From: Azospirillum canadense
Lineage (GTDB): Bacteria > Pseudomonadota > Alphaproteobacteria > Azospirillales > Azospirillaceae
Assembly (NCBI RefSeq): GCF_025961225.1
Contig: NZ_JAOQNG010000010.1
Location: forward strand, 1,292,501-1,356,500
DNA length: 64,000 nt
Reading direction: 5' to 3'
How positions within the stretch are numbered: position 1 is the stretch's first letter; every line of letters starts with the position of its first letter. A program made the position numbers and the translations under genes. Shown in pieces: positions 1 to 8,596 of this stretch. The notes beneath the pieces are model-generated. The model did not search any database. It saw only the letters and a list, made by a program, of their open reading frames with translations, and was not told the origin of the DNA.

Positions 1-1
1 C

Positions 2-850
2 GCCTCCATGGCGCTGATCGGCGACCGGGTGGACTACACGGAGCGGCAGTTCGCCATCAGCCGCTTCCTGCTGGCGGTCATCCTGGGCCAGATGTCGGGC
101 TCGGCCGTGGCCGGTGCGCTGGCGGAGGTGGCGGGCTGGCGCGCGGTGTTCGGGCTGGCCGCCGGGACAACCGGCATCATCGCCCTGATCGCCATGGTCG
201 GCCTGCACCGCGAGCGTGAGGCCCGGCACCCCCTGTCACTGGCCGACGCGCGGCGGCGCTACGCCTCGGTGCTGGCCAACCCGACCTCCGTCTGGGTCTT
301 CGCCACCGTGGCGGCGGAGGGGCTGCTGATCTTCGGCGTGTTCCCCTTTGTGGCGCCCATGCTGGCCAAGCACGGCGCGACCGGCGCCTTCGAGGCCGGC
401 GTCACCATCGCGGCCTTCGCCATCGGCGGGGTCTTCTACAGCATGGTGGTGCGCCGCCTGCTCGGCCGGCTTGGCCAATGGGGCATGATGCGGGTCGGCG
501 GCCTGTTGGGGGGCGTGGCCTATCTGGCGATGGCGGCGCCGGTGCCCTGGCCGGTGGTGTCGGTGCTGTTCCTGGTCGCTGGCTTCGGCTTCTACATGCT
601 GCACAACACGATGCAGACCCAGGCGACCGAGCTGTCGGCCACGGCGCGCGGGTCCGCATTGGCGCTGTTCGCCTCCGCCTTCTTCCTGGGCCAGGGGATG
701 GGGCCGGTGCTCTACGGCGCCGTCGCCGCGCAGGCCGGCCTGAACGTGCTGTTCCTGGGGGCCGGCGTGCTGATCGCGGTGCTGGGCATCGGCGCGGTCG
801 GGCTGATCCGTGGGCGTACCCGATCAGATATCCCCAAAAGCTGTGGATAA
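2..850 (+). CDS. MFS transporter, C-terminal part (5' truncated by window)
   Basis: The reading frame is open from the first bases of the window and the methionine at position 8 is internal, so only about the last 282 residues are visible. They form at least seven hydrophobic segments with small-residue-rich helices and a basic inter-helix loop near residue 75 (HREREARH), as in 12-helix major facilitator drug or sugar exporters. The family assignment rests on overall pattern; the substrate cannot be told. The tail after the last helix is short and ends in PKSCG. The last codons and stop coincide with a perfect DnaA-box sequence at 842-850. Confidence 0.75.
   Translation, partial: ASMALIGDRVDYTERQFAISRFLLAVILGQMSGSAVAGALAEVAGWRAVFGLAAGTTGIIALIAMVGLHREREARHPLSLADARRRYASVLANPTSVWVFATVAAEGLLIFGVFPFVAPMLAKHGATGAFEAGVTIAAFAIGGVFYSMVVRRLLGRLGQWGMMRVGGLLGGVAYLAMAAPVPWPVVSVLFLVAGFGFYMLHNTMQTQATELSATARGSALALFASAFFLGQGMGPVLYGAVAAQAGLNVLFLGAGVLIAVLGIGAVGLIRGRTRSDIPKSCG
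842..850 (-). promoter_or_regulatory. Perfect DnaA-box match
   Basis: TGTGGATAA is the exact complement of the DnaA consensus TTATCCACA. It overlaps the stop codon of the upstream MFS gene. A degenerate second copy, TGTGAACAA, lies at 1043-1051. One perfect 9-mer can occur by chance in 64 kb, so a role in DnaA binding is only a possibility. Confidence 0.3.
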
Positions 851-1154
851 CTCTGTTGGCGAATCGAGGGGTAACCTATTGGGAAGCCCCCTCCTTCAAG
901 GGATCCGCGTTCTTTGCCTAAATTTTAGGCACACCGGAAATCGGCAACAATCAAGGATTTTCGTGGGGTCGCAGCCGATTGCTTAGATCCCGAAGTGACA
1001 AAACGGTGTCAATGCCGGAGTCAAGCGAAGGATGCTTCACCCTGTGAACAACTCCGCTTGACAGGAGTGATGTGCGCCGTCAGGCGGTACGGTGGTGACG
1101 GGACGGGCGGCTGTCCATGCCCTGCGAGAAGGTGTCCCGGCGGGGGAGATCCCG
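851..1154. other. Intergenic region
   Basis: About 300 bases without a convincing gene, with locally lower GC around 915-975. It contains the inverted repeat TGCCTAAATTTTAGGCA (916-932) and a degenerate DnaA-like 9-mer at 1043-1051. TTGACA at 1058-1063 resembles a -35 element but no good -10 follows at normal spacing. Confidence 0.4.
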
Positions 1155-1439
1155 ATGGTCCGCCGGCTTGCGGACGGGCGGGCGTTGCGGCATCCTGCCG
1201 GCATGTTCACGGTCAGCGAATCCGAAGCCGAAGCGATCCGCCGCGCCTTCCACGAACGCGGCGAATGGGCCGCCGTCGTGGAACTGCGGCGGCTGTTCCC
1301 GGTGTTCAGCAACAACCCCGAAGCCCTGCGTTGCGTCCGCGCCATCGCCGGCTGGTCGCCGCTGCCCGAGGCGGCGGAACCCCCGGCAGAGAAGGTCACC
1401 GCACTGCGGCGGCGGCGTAAACCGGAAGATCAACGCTGA
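1155..1439 (+). CDS. Small conserved-type protein of unknown function (94 aa)
   Basis: A 94-residue cytoplasmic protein. The core, starting FTVSESEAEAIRRAF and ending in VRAIAGW, looks like a compact helical domain, and the tail is basic. No named domain was recognised. The ATG at 1155 is preferred because GGGGGAGA precedes it at good spacing; an upstream GTG at 1092 and an internal ATG at 1203 are alternatives. Its 3' end overlaps the end of the convergent histidine kinase gene by 44 bases. Confidence 0.55.
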   Translation: MVRRLADGRALRHPAGMFTVSESEAEAIRRAFHERGEWAAVVELRRLFPVFSNNPEALRCVRAIAGWSPLPEAAEPPAEKVTALRRRRKPEDQR

Positions 1440-2841
1440 CCGTCGTGCCGGCCCCGGCGCGGCTGGCGATGCGCAGCACGCCGCCGTGCAGTTCCACCAG
1501 CGACCGCGCCAGCGGCAGGCCGAGCCCGGTGCCCTCGTAGCGGCGCTGCAGCCCGTTGTCGATCTGCTCGAAGGGGCGCAGCACGGCGTCGATCCGGTCT
1601 TCCGGAATGCCGATCCCGGTGTCCACCACCTCCAGCGTCACGTAGCCGCCGCGGATGCGGTGCGCGCCGACGCGCACGGTGCCGCCGGGCAGGGTGAACT
1701 TGACGGCGTTGCTCACGAGGTTCAGCAGGATCTGGCGCAGGGCGCGCTCGTCGCCGTTCACCGGCGTTGGGCCGCCGGGCATGTCCTCGGCCAGCGTCAC
1801 CCCGCCTTCCCGGGCGCGGGGCGCCAGGGTGCGCAGGGTGGCCCGGACCACCGCGCCGAGGTCCACCGCCTCCCGCTCCAGCACGTAGCGGCCGGCCTCC
1901 ACCTTCGCGAGGTCGAGCACGTCGTTGACGATGGACAGCAGGTGCGCGCCGCTGTCGTGGATGTCCGCCCCGTATTCCAGATAGCTCGCGTCGCCCAACG
2001 GGCCGTGCGCCTGATCGCGAATCATCGCCGAGAAGCCGATGATCGCATTCAGCGGCGTGCGCAGCTCGTGGCTCATGCCCGCCAGGAAATGGCTCTTGGC
2101 GACGCTGGCGCGTTCGGCCGCGTCGCGCGCGTCCTCCAGCGCGCGGGCGACCCGGCGCCGGTCGGCCAGCGCGCGCAGCACCAGTTGGATCGACAGCACC
2201 GCCAAGGCCGCCACCAGCACCAGGATGCCGACCATGCCGTCCTGGAAGCGGTCCAGCGCCGCCCCCTGCCCCTTCAGCACGCGGACCGCGCGGTCCTGCG
2301 CGGAGTCCAGCAGCGGCACGACGTCGAGGATGGCGTCATTGACCCGCCGGTCGCACAGGCGCAGCACCAGGGGCGACATCGGCGGCAGGCCGTGGATCCC
2401 CGATTCGAGCCAGCCGCGCACGTCGATCAGCACCGGGTTGACGATGGCGTGCACCGCGGACGCGCCGACCATGTCGTCGAAGGCGTGGCTGCTGCGCATG
2501 CGGGACAGCCAGGATTCCGCCGCAGCCACATGTTCCAGGATGTGCGGAACGTTGAGGTTGATCCCGCCGTCGACGACCCGCCCGCCCAGGCGCGCCGTCC
2601 GCAGGTCGAGCAGGAGCCGCTCCAGCGCGTTGCTGAGGCCGGCGATCTCCCGCTCCTGCTCCATCACGGCGACCGGCAGGCCGGCCCGCACCGTGCGCAG
2701 GGTCGTCTGCACATAGCCGACGACCCCGACCGACAGGGAGATCACCACGGCGACCAGCATGAAGGCGACGGCGCGGCTGGACCCGGCCTTGTCCTCCGCT
2801 CCGGACGCGGCGCCCTGCTCGCCGAACGGCGCCTTCCTCAT
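1396..2841 (-). CDS. Membrane sensor histidine kinase
   Basis: A 481-residue two-component kinase. Transmembrane helices are at about 24-44 and 202-224 and enclose a periplasmic sensor region of about 155 residues. A HisKA domain follows with phosphoacceptor His258 in FLAGMSHELRTPLNAIIGF. The HATPase domain has the N box (NLVSNAVKF, about 374-382), G1 (DTGIGIP, 407-413) and G2 (GTGLGL, 437-442). No receiver domain is fused and no response-regulator gene is adjacent. Its ATG overlaps the stop of the upstream TAXI binding protein by four bases, so the two are probably translationally coupled. I infer that the binding protein presents a ligand to this sensor. Confidence 0.9.
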   Translation of the reverse strand: MRKAPFGEQGAASGAEDKAGSSRAVAFMLVAVVISLSVGVVGYVQTTLRTVRAGLPVAVMEQEREIAGLSNALERLLLDLRTARLGGRVVDGGINLNVPHILEHVAAAESWLSRMRSSHAFDDMVGASAVHAIVNPVLIDVRGWLESGIHGLPPMSPLVLRLCDRRVNDAILDVVPLLDSAQDRAVRVLKGQGAALDRFQDGMVGILVLVAALAVLSIQLVLRALADRRRVARALEDARDAAERASVAKSHFLAGMSHELRTPLNAIIGFSAMIRDQAHGPLGDASYLEYGADIHDSGAHLLSIVNDVLDLAKVEAGRYVLEREAVDLGAVVRATLRTLAPRAREGGVTLAEDMPGGPTPVNGDERALRQILLNLVSNAVKFTLPGGTVRVGAHRIRGGYVTLEVVDTGIGIPEDRIDAVLRPFEQIDNGLQRRYEGTGLGLPLARSLVELHGGVLRIASRAGAGTTVSVDLPVYAAAAVR

Positions 2842-3923
2842 CGGATCAGCCCCTGCTCGCGGTAGAAGCGCTCGGCGCCGGGGTGCAGCGGGATGGAGAT
2901 GCCGTCAAGCGCGCGCTCCGGCCGGATCTGCGCGCCCTTGGGGTGACCCTTCGCCAGGATGCCGAGCGTGCGGTCCGACCACAGGGCGCGCGTCAGCCGG
3001 TAGACCAACGCGTCGTCCAGGTCGGCGCGCACCAGCAGCTGCGCCCCGACGGCGATGGTCGGCGTGTCCGGCACGCCGGGGTAGGTGCCGGCGGGAATGA
3101 CCATCCGGCTGTAGAAGGGCAGCCGCCCAAGCAGCCCGTCCACCTCCGGCCCGTCGATGGGGACGAGCGCAATGGGTTGGCGGCCGGCCTTGGGGCCGCC
3201 CTTCTGATCAATGTCCTGCCCGGCCTCCTGCAGGATCGCCATGGGGGCGCCGGCGACGATGAAGAAGGCGTCGAGCATTCCGTCCCGCATGCGCGCCAGC
3301 GCGAAGTCGGGCTTCACGAACTCCGGCTTGAAGTCGCGTTCCGACAGGCCGTAGGCGGTCAGCAGCTCGCGTACGTCGCCAAGCGTGCCCGAGCCGGGCT
3401 CGTCCAGCGACACGCGCTGGCCGCCCAGGTCGGCGACCGACCGGATCCCCGCCGCGGGGCGGGCGACCAGATGCAGGCTTTCCCGGTAGAGTGTGGCAAC
3501 GGCGCGCAGGGAGGCGGCGGGGGCGGCGCCCTGGAACCGTCCGGTGCCGCGGTAGGCCCATTCCGCGATGTTGGACTGGGCCAGCGCCATCTCCACCTGC
3601 CCGCGCTGCATCGCCTCAACATTCGCGACGGACCCGTTGGAGGTCTGCGACACGATCAGCAGATCCGACGTCCGGATGCGGGACGCTCCCCCTCCGCCAC
3701 CGGGCGCCGACCCGCCCAAGACAGTCAGCGCATCGGCGATCAGGGCGCCGATCGGGTGGTAGGTGCCGCCGACACCGCCGGTGGCCAGGCGCAGGACCTG
3801 CGGCTCCGCCGGTGCAGGGGCGTGCGCGGACGCGGCGGTCACGCCCGCCGACGCGAGCAGGACCAACGCCACGAACGCCATCAACGCCAAGGACCCCCAC
3901 CAGAACCGGACAAGCCCGCGCAC
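2838..3923 (-). CDS. TAXI-family periplasmic solute-binding protein
   Basis: A 361-residue exported protein of the TAXI (TRAP-associated extracytoplasmic immunogenic) family. The N-terminus is a signal peptide or anchor (hydrophobic from about residue 8 to 34). The mature part begins with the family hallmark LRLATGGVGGTYHPIGALIA, followed by LRAVATLYRESLHLVARP, GQRVSLDEPGSGTL and a C-terminal ISIPLHPGAERFYREQGL. TAXI proteins normally deliver substrates such as glutamate or dicarboxylates to a fused DctQM permease, but no permease is adjacent here. Instead the gene overlaps a sensor histidine kinase by four bases. A receptor role in signalling is the likeliest reading; the ligand is unknown. 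Confidence 0.88.
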   Translation of the reverse strand: MRGLVRFWWGSLALMAFVALVLLASAGVTAASAHAPAPAEPQVLRLATGGVGGTYHPIGALIADALTVLGGSAPGGGGGASRIRTSDLLIVSQTSNGSVANVEAMQRGQVEMALAQSNIAEWAYRGTGRFQGAAPAASLRAVATLYRESLHLVARPAAGIRSVADLGGQRVSLDEPGSGTLGDVRELLTAYGLSERDFKPEFVKPDFALARMRDGMLDAFFIVAGAPMAILQEAGQDIDQKGGPKAGRQPIALVPIDGPEVDGLLGRLPFYSRMVIPAGTYPGVPDTPTIAVGAQLLVRADLDDALVYRLTRALWSDRTLGILAKGHPKGAQIRPERALDGISIPLHPGAERFYREQGLIR

Positions 3924-4031
3924 CCGCTCCTCCCGATGTTGCAGTTTCGCGACAAGCGTTAATGACCAAGCGTGAACGTATGGTTAGGATCGCGCCAAAC
4001 GAATAGCCGGGGGGGACGGCCGGCGATCCCG

Positions 4032-6647
4032 TCAGGAAACCGCCTTCGGCTCCTTTTCGTTCAGGGGCACGACGTTGCCGGCGCCGGACACCACCTCCAG
4101 CAGCGGGCCGGCGGATACCCGATCGGCCAGCAGGGTTTCCAGCATCGCCTCGACCTTCGGCATGTGGACGACGCGCTGGTCGAAGGGCATCTGGACGCTC
4201 TGGGCGCGGAACTGCTCGATGATGCGCATGCGCAGCTCGTTGCGTACCGGCAGGATGTGCTCGGTGTTGGCGACGAAGGCGCGCAGTTCGAATTCCAGCC
4301 CGCTCGGCCCGAAGTCGCGGAACATCACCACCGGTTCCGGGCTGCGCAGCACCAGATTGTGGCCGAGCGCGATCTTCAGCAGAAGCGCGTCGACCAGCCG
4401 GACGTCCGAGTCGTAGGTCACGCGGACCTTGATCTCGATGCGGGTGGTCTTGTCCTTCAGCGTCCAGTTCACCACCGCCTTGGAGATGAACTCCGAGTTC
4501 GGGATGATGACGGAAGCGCGCTGGAAGGTCTGGATCTCCGTCGCGCGCACGCTGATGCGGCGCACCGTGCCCTCCAACCCGTTCACCACCACCCAGTCGC
4601 CGACCTTCACCGGTCGCTCCACCAGCATGATCAGGCCGGAGATGAAGTTGCTGACCACGTTCTGCAGGCCGAAACCGATGCCGACCGACAGCGCGCTGGC
4701 GATCATGGCGAGGCTGGACAGGTCGAGCCCCAGCGACCCCACCGACATCAGCACCGCCATGGTGGTGCCGAGATAGCCGACGCCGGTGCGGATGGAGTTG
4801 CGCACGCCCTCGTCGATGGCGACGCGGCGCAGCACCCGCTCGTCCAGCTGGCGCTGCACGAAGCGGGTCACCGTGACCACCACGCCCAGCACCAGGAAGG
4901 CCGACATGATGTCGCCCGGCACGATGCGGACGCCGCCCACCGTAACGCCGCCAAGGAAGCCGTCGGCCACGCCCTTCATCTCGGTCACGGTCATGCCGGT
5001 CAGCGGCAGCACGAAGAAGGACGCGACGGCGAGCAGGCCGAGGTCGATCACCGCGCGGCCGGCGTGGCCGACCAGGCGCCGGCCGCGGTCGGTGACGACG
5101 ACCATGTCGCGCACCTCCGCCATCTGGCCGCTTTCGCGCTCCAGCACCACGCACAACAGCTCGCGCAGAACGCCGCGCGCCACCAGCAGGACGCCGCCGA
5201 TGATGATCGTCGTCAGCATCAGCTTCGATGCGTAGACCGCCAGCGTCAGGTAACCGGCGGCGGAGGCGGCGAGCGACAGCAGCGCCACCGCGCCGATCAG
5301 CAGGCGCAGGCGCAGCCAGACGACGCGCGGCTTGGCCGGCTCCGCGGGCGGAAGCGTGACGTCCGGAGCGTCGGGAGGACAGCCGCAGTCGGCCTCCGCC
5401 GGCGCCTCCGCCGCGGCGATCCACAGCCGGTGGGGCAGCAGCGACAGCAGCGACACGGCGATCAGCACCATCGTCCCGAAGCCGACGACCGCGCGCATCT
5501 CCGGCGGGGTGAACAGGCCTTCCGACAGGCCGATGCCCGTGCCGGCCAGCGCCAGCCCCACGGCGGCGAGCACGATCCGGCGCACCAGCCGGCGGGCGCT
5601 GGCCGGGTCGAGGTCGGCCAGCTGCCAGGCGGGATGGTCGGGCGCCAGCGTCGCGCGCGCCACGCCGGTCACCAGGAAGAAGGCGGTCAGGCCGCCGGAC
5701 ACGCCGAGGATCAGGGTGGTCAGCGGCCCCGCGTCGTACACGTCGCGCAGCAGCCCGACCAGCGAGCCGGACAGCGCCACCGTCGGCACCACCGGCATCA
5801 GGCAGCGGGCGACGGCTTCCACCGCCATGGCCACGACGCGCTGGCGGTAGCCGGGCCGCTCCGCCGTTTCGCCCAGAGCCTCGCCGGGCATGTCACGGTG
5901 GCCATAGCGGCGCAGCAGGGCCCGGCGCACCGGCCAGGCGATGAAGAACAGGAAGGCCGCCAGGATGCCGAGCCCGAGGAAGCGTTCCCGCCACTCGCCC
6001 TCGTCCAGCACAATGGTGAAGGCGCGGGTCACGCGCTCCTGCATGTAGGCGACCTGCTCCGGCAGGGCGGCCCAGACGCTGGGCAATAGCGGCACAGGTC
6101 CGCGCTTGACCAGCTGCTCGGTCAGCTGGGTCATGCGCTGATCGGCGGCGGTGCGCAGAAGGATGTCGACGCGGGTGACGATCAAGTCCGCCTGCTTGCC
6201 GCGCCCCTCCAGCTCCGCGATGGTCTGGGTCAGGCGCTTGCGCTCCGCGGCGACGCCGGCTTCCTCCGCCGGGGCATCCTGGGCCGGCGGCGGCCCCAGC
6301 GCGTCGAGCATCCGCTGCGCGGTTTCGCGCGAGGCCGCGGCCGCGGCGCCGCCCTCCCGCGCGTCGTGCTGCACCTTGGTCAGGTCGGCGCGCAGGGCCT
6401 CGTATTCCGTGTTCACCAAGTCGCCTACGGCAACCCGGTTCGCCGCCTTGTTGAGCGCGTCCTGCCACTGCCCCAGGCGCGCCTTGAAGTCCGCGGCCTC
6501 CGACGGGGCCGGGGCGGCCGGCTGGGCCTGCGCGGCGGCGGGCACGAGGGCGGGCGCCAGCTCAGCGGACAGCGGCAGGCTGGACAGCAGCGCGCCCACG
6601 ACCAGGGCGGGCAGGATGCGGCGGAGGAGGCGGGCGTGGGCGAACAT
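4032..6647 (-). CDS. Large MscS-family mechanosensitive channel with DUF3772-type N-terminal region
   Basis: An 871-residue membrane protein when started at the ATG at 6647, which is followed at once by a signal peptide ending near AAAQAQ. An in-frame ATG at 6893 would add 82 residues that look non-coding. A periplasmic helical domain of about 250 residues (DUF3772-like) precedes roughly ten to eleven membrane helices. The MscS pore helix and beta domain lie at about 640-730: GIGFGLQNVVSNFISGL, then VERPVKVGDWV and VIIPNSEFISK. Such MscK/YbiO-like channels gate on membrane tension and release solutes at osmotic downshock. It stands alone and is convergent with nothing. Confidence 0.88.
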   Translation of the reverse strand: MFAHARLLRRILPALVVGALLSSLPLSAELAPALVPAAAQAQPAAPAPSEAADFKARLGQWQDALNKAANRVAVGDLVNTEYEALRADLTKVQHDAREGGAAAAASRETAQRMLDALGPPPAQDAPAEEAGVAAERKRLTQTIAELEGRGKQADLIVTRVDILLRTAADQRMTQLTEQLVKRGPVPLLPSVWAALPEQVAYMQERVTRAFTIVLDEGEWRERFLGLGILAAFLFFIAWPVRRALLRRYGHRDMPGEALGETAERPGYRQRVVAMAVEAVARCLMPVVPTVALSGSLVGLLRDVYDAGPLTTLILGVSGGLTAFFLVTGVARATLAPDHPAWQLADLDPASARRLVRRIVLAAVGLALAGTGIGLSEGLFTPPEMRAVVGFGTMVLIAVSLLSLLPHRLWIAAAEAPAEADCGCPPDAPDVTLPPAEPAKPRVVWLRLRLLIGAVALLSLAASAAGYLTLAVYASKLMLTTIIIGGVLLVARGVLRELLCVVLERESGQMAEVRDMVVVTDRGRRLVGHAGRAVIDLGLLAVASFFVLPLTGMTVTEMKGVADGFLGGVTVGGVRIVPGDIMSAFLVLGVVVTVTRFVQRQLDERVLRRVAIDEGVRNSIRTGVGYLGTTMAVLMSVGSLGLDLSSLAMIASALSVGIGFGLQNVVSNFISGLIMLVERPVKVGDWVVVNGLEGTVRRISVRATEIQTFQRASVIIPNSEFISKAVVNWTLKDKTTRIEIKVRVTYDSDVRLVDALLLKIALGHNLVLRSPEPVVMFRDFGPSGLEFELRAFVANTEHILPVRNELRMRIIEQFRAQSVQMPFDQRVVHMPKVEAMLETLLADRVSAGPLLEVVSGAGNVVPLNEKEPKAVS

Positions 6648-6990
6648 GGCGGTCCGGAGTCTCTCGTCTGCGGGATCGGCGCTGGCGGATCGGCCCTGGC
6701 GGATCGGCGCTGAGAGGCGGCGTCCGGACCGGCGCCGGTCAACTCCTACCCTGTCCCGGTCGGCGGCAAAAGGGCTGACCGGCGTGTCACCGCGATGTGA
6801 CAGGACCACTGTCCCAAAGAGCGCCGAAAGTCCCGGACGGTTCGACGCCCTTCCGGTGTCATTATGGAGATTGGCGGAGGGCCACCCATCCAAAAGGTAT
6901 AGGCGACAGTTCTACTGAGGATTGGTCATGGCATCAGCCTGCGGATTGGTGGTAGTAGAACGATGTCTCTGCACCACGTCCGCTCCCAAC

Positions 6991-7170
6991 ATGACCGGTT
7001 TGACCGATATTGACCGAACCTTGCTCCGCACGGCTCTGAAAGCGGCCAAGCGTCACGACGCACCATCCGTCGGCATGCCGACGGCCACGCTGGAACGCCT
7101 GCTGGCCTATCTGGCCGTCCTGGAAGGCCACCAAACCCAGGCCTCCGCCGGCGAGAACGGTTCGGACTGA
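6991..7170 (+). CDS. Small unknown protein (59 aa)
   Basis: Starting at the ATG at 6991 gives MTGLTDIDRTLLRTALKAA and a mostly helical, charged product of 59 residues. An upstream in-frame start at 6922 adds 23 residues that read less like protein. No clear Shine-Dalgarno sequence is seen before 6991. A related-looking small protein (positions 31103-31285) shares a general layout of a basic helix, a PSVG/ASVGG turn and a second helix, but similarity is weak. Function unknown. Confidence 0.45.
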   Translation: MTGLTDIDRTLLRTALKAAKRHDAPSVGMPTATLERLLAYLAVLEGHQTQASAGENGSD

Positions 7171-7548
7171 TCCGGTCCCGCCTTCGCGGGAAACAATGGG
7201 GGTCCGCCCGCGAGTGCATATTGCGATATGCATGCGGACCTTGTGACAACACCGCTGTGGCGCAACCTTTGCTCGACGCCACAGGACCAAAGCATTAATG
7301 CTTTAGGGCCTGATCATTTTGAGAGACCTTAGCGGTGTGCCGGTTTGCGACCAACGATTGCGGCTTTGCCTGCCGCGCCATACAACGTGTGCGTGCCCAC
7401 AGCCGCGGTCCCGTGGGTCTTGACGCGCGCGCCTACCTGATCAGGGTCGAGCGCCGGCTGATGCAATTCCATTGCAGCGCCCCCGGCGGCGCGGCGGCGC
7501 TCGATGCGGAGCACGCCGCCGAATGATCTATGCCGAATGATTGCGGCT

Positions 7549-7764
7549 TCAGGACCGCCGGTCGGCCGGGACATCGCGGGGATCATCCCCACGGCCGGAA
7601 CGGCCGCCGGGGTCCGTCGCGCGGTCGTCGGACGCTTCCTCCCGTTCCCGCTGGCGCTGCCACTTGTCGAACTGCTCCGGGTCGGTGACGAGGTCGATGA
7701 CGGACGGCTTCTGGGTGCGGCTGTCGTGGTTGTCTGGGCGGTTGGCTGGCATGGACGCCTCCAT
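7549..7764 (-). CDS. Small hydrophilic protein of unknown function (71 aa)
   Basis: A 71-residue strongly charged protein with the compact core PSVIDLVTDPEQFDKWQRQR and a disordered Asp/Arg/Gly-rich tail. A strong ribosome-binding site (AAAGGGGGT) sits about eight bases before the ATG at 7764, which supports this frame over a longer overlapping frame on the other strand. No domain recognised. Confidence 0.5.
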   Translation of the reverse strand: MEASMPANRPDNHDSRTQKPSVIDLVTDPEQFDKWQRQREREEASDDRATDPGGRSGRGDDPRDVPADRRS

Positions 7765-7917
7765 GGTTGCTTACCCCCTTTAACAATCGAAACGCCCGGA
7801 TGCCCCGCGCGGTCCGGCACGCGGTCCACATCGCCCCGGACCGTCCGGTTTTTGACACAGCACGGGCGCCGTCAAACGCATAGCCTGCTTGGACAAGCAA
7901 GCACTTCGGGGGGCAAC

Positions 7918-8139
7918 ATGCTGCGGTTGGGAACGCGCGTGAGAATGGCGGGCCAGGATGGGCTCGTCGTCGCCCGTACCCTGGCCGGCACCCCGGCCTA
8001 CGACCTGCGGCTTGCCGACGGCCGCGTCGTGAAATACGCTGCGGAAACGGATTTCGAGGTGGTCGAACCGGGCGACGCCCCGCGCGGCGCACGCCCGTCG
8101 TCGTCTCCGAACTCGTCCTCAGACCGCCCCCGCGACTGA
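7918..8139 (+). CDS. Small beta-rich protein (73 aa), unknown function
   Basis: The product starts MLRLGTRVRMAGQDGLVVAR and continues with short alternating strands up to about residue 50, resembling a small SH3/KOW-like beta barrel; the last 20 residues are Ser/Pro-rich and probably disordered. GGGGGG just before the ATG can serve as ribosome-binding site. A longer frame reaching back to 7504 exists but its upstream part overlaps a better small gene on the other strand. The fold is a guess from the strand pattern. Confidence 0.5.
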   Translation: MLRLGTRVRMAGQDGLVVARTLAGTPAYDLRLADGRVVKYAAETDFEVVEPGDAPRGARPSSSPNSSSDRPRD

Positions 8140-8232
8140 CGCCGGCAACCGCCGCTGTCCGCAAAGCCGCTCGGGCAACGCCCGGCGCTGCGCGCACTTT
8201 CCCCCGATTCCGAAACAGACACGCGACGTCCG

Positions 8233-8553
8233 ATGACCCGTGACGACTTCCCCTTTTCGCTCCAGCCCTACGCGACGCCGGACGGCGGCGATGCCACCGC
8301 GGACGTCGAGGGGTGGAGCCTTGTCCTGTTCCGCGCCGCGGACGAGGCGGAGCGCGCCTGGTTCCGCGACCACGGCTTCACCATGCAAGGCCGTGTCTGG
8401 ATCCGCAAGGCCCCCCCGGCCCGCAAGCCCGACCCAGCGCCCACGACCTCCGATGAGCCTGCGGCTGGCAAGCCGGATGCCCCGACGGAGTCATCGGCGG
8501 CACCGGACGCCGACCCCGCGCCAGCCGGCCCGACGCCCGGCGTCGCCGCCTGA
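8233..8553 (+). CDS. Small unknown protein with Pro/Ala-rich tail (106 aa)
   Basis: A 106-residue protein. Residues 1-60 appear folded (DVEGWSLVLFRAADEAERAW, then FRDHGFTMQGRVWIRK). The remaining 45 residues are low-complexity Pro, Ala, Asp and Thr, typical of a disordered tail in high-GC genomes. It precedes the large cysteine-repeat protein by 43 bases on the same strand and may be co-transcribed with it. No family recognised. Confidence 0.5.
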   Translation: MTRDDFPFSLQPYATPDGGDATADVEGWSLVLFRAADEAERAWFRDHGFTMQGRVWIRKAPPARKPDPAPTTSDEPAAGKPDAPTESSAAPDADPAPAGPTPGVAA

Positions 8554-8596
8554 CCACCCCACCCCTGGGTGGCGACGCCAACGACCGTGATCTCCC

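Noticed and set aside
1117..2865. Long plus-strand frame of 582 codons opposite the histidine kinase
   Set aside because: Its product is Arg/Gln/His-rich and without domains; it is the antisense shadow of a clear kinase gene, a common effect in high-GC DNA.
3972..6089. 705-codon plus-strand frame opposite the MscS gene
   Set aside because: Composition is dominated by His, Gln, Arg and Ala with no motif; the opposite strand encodes an obvious MscS channel.
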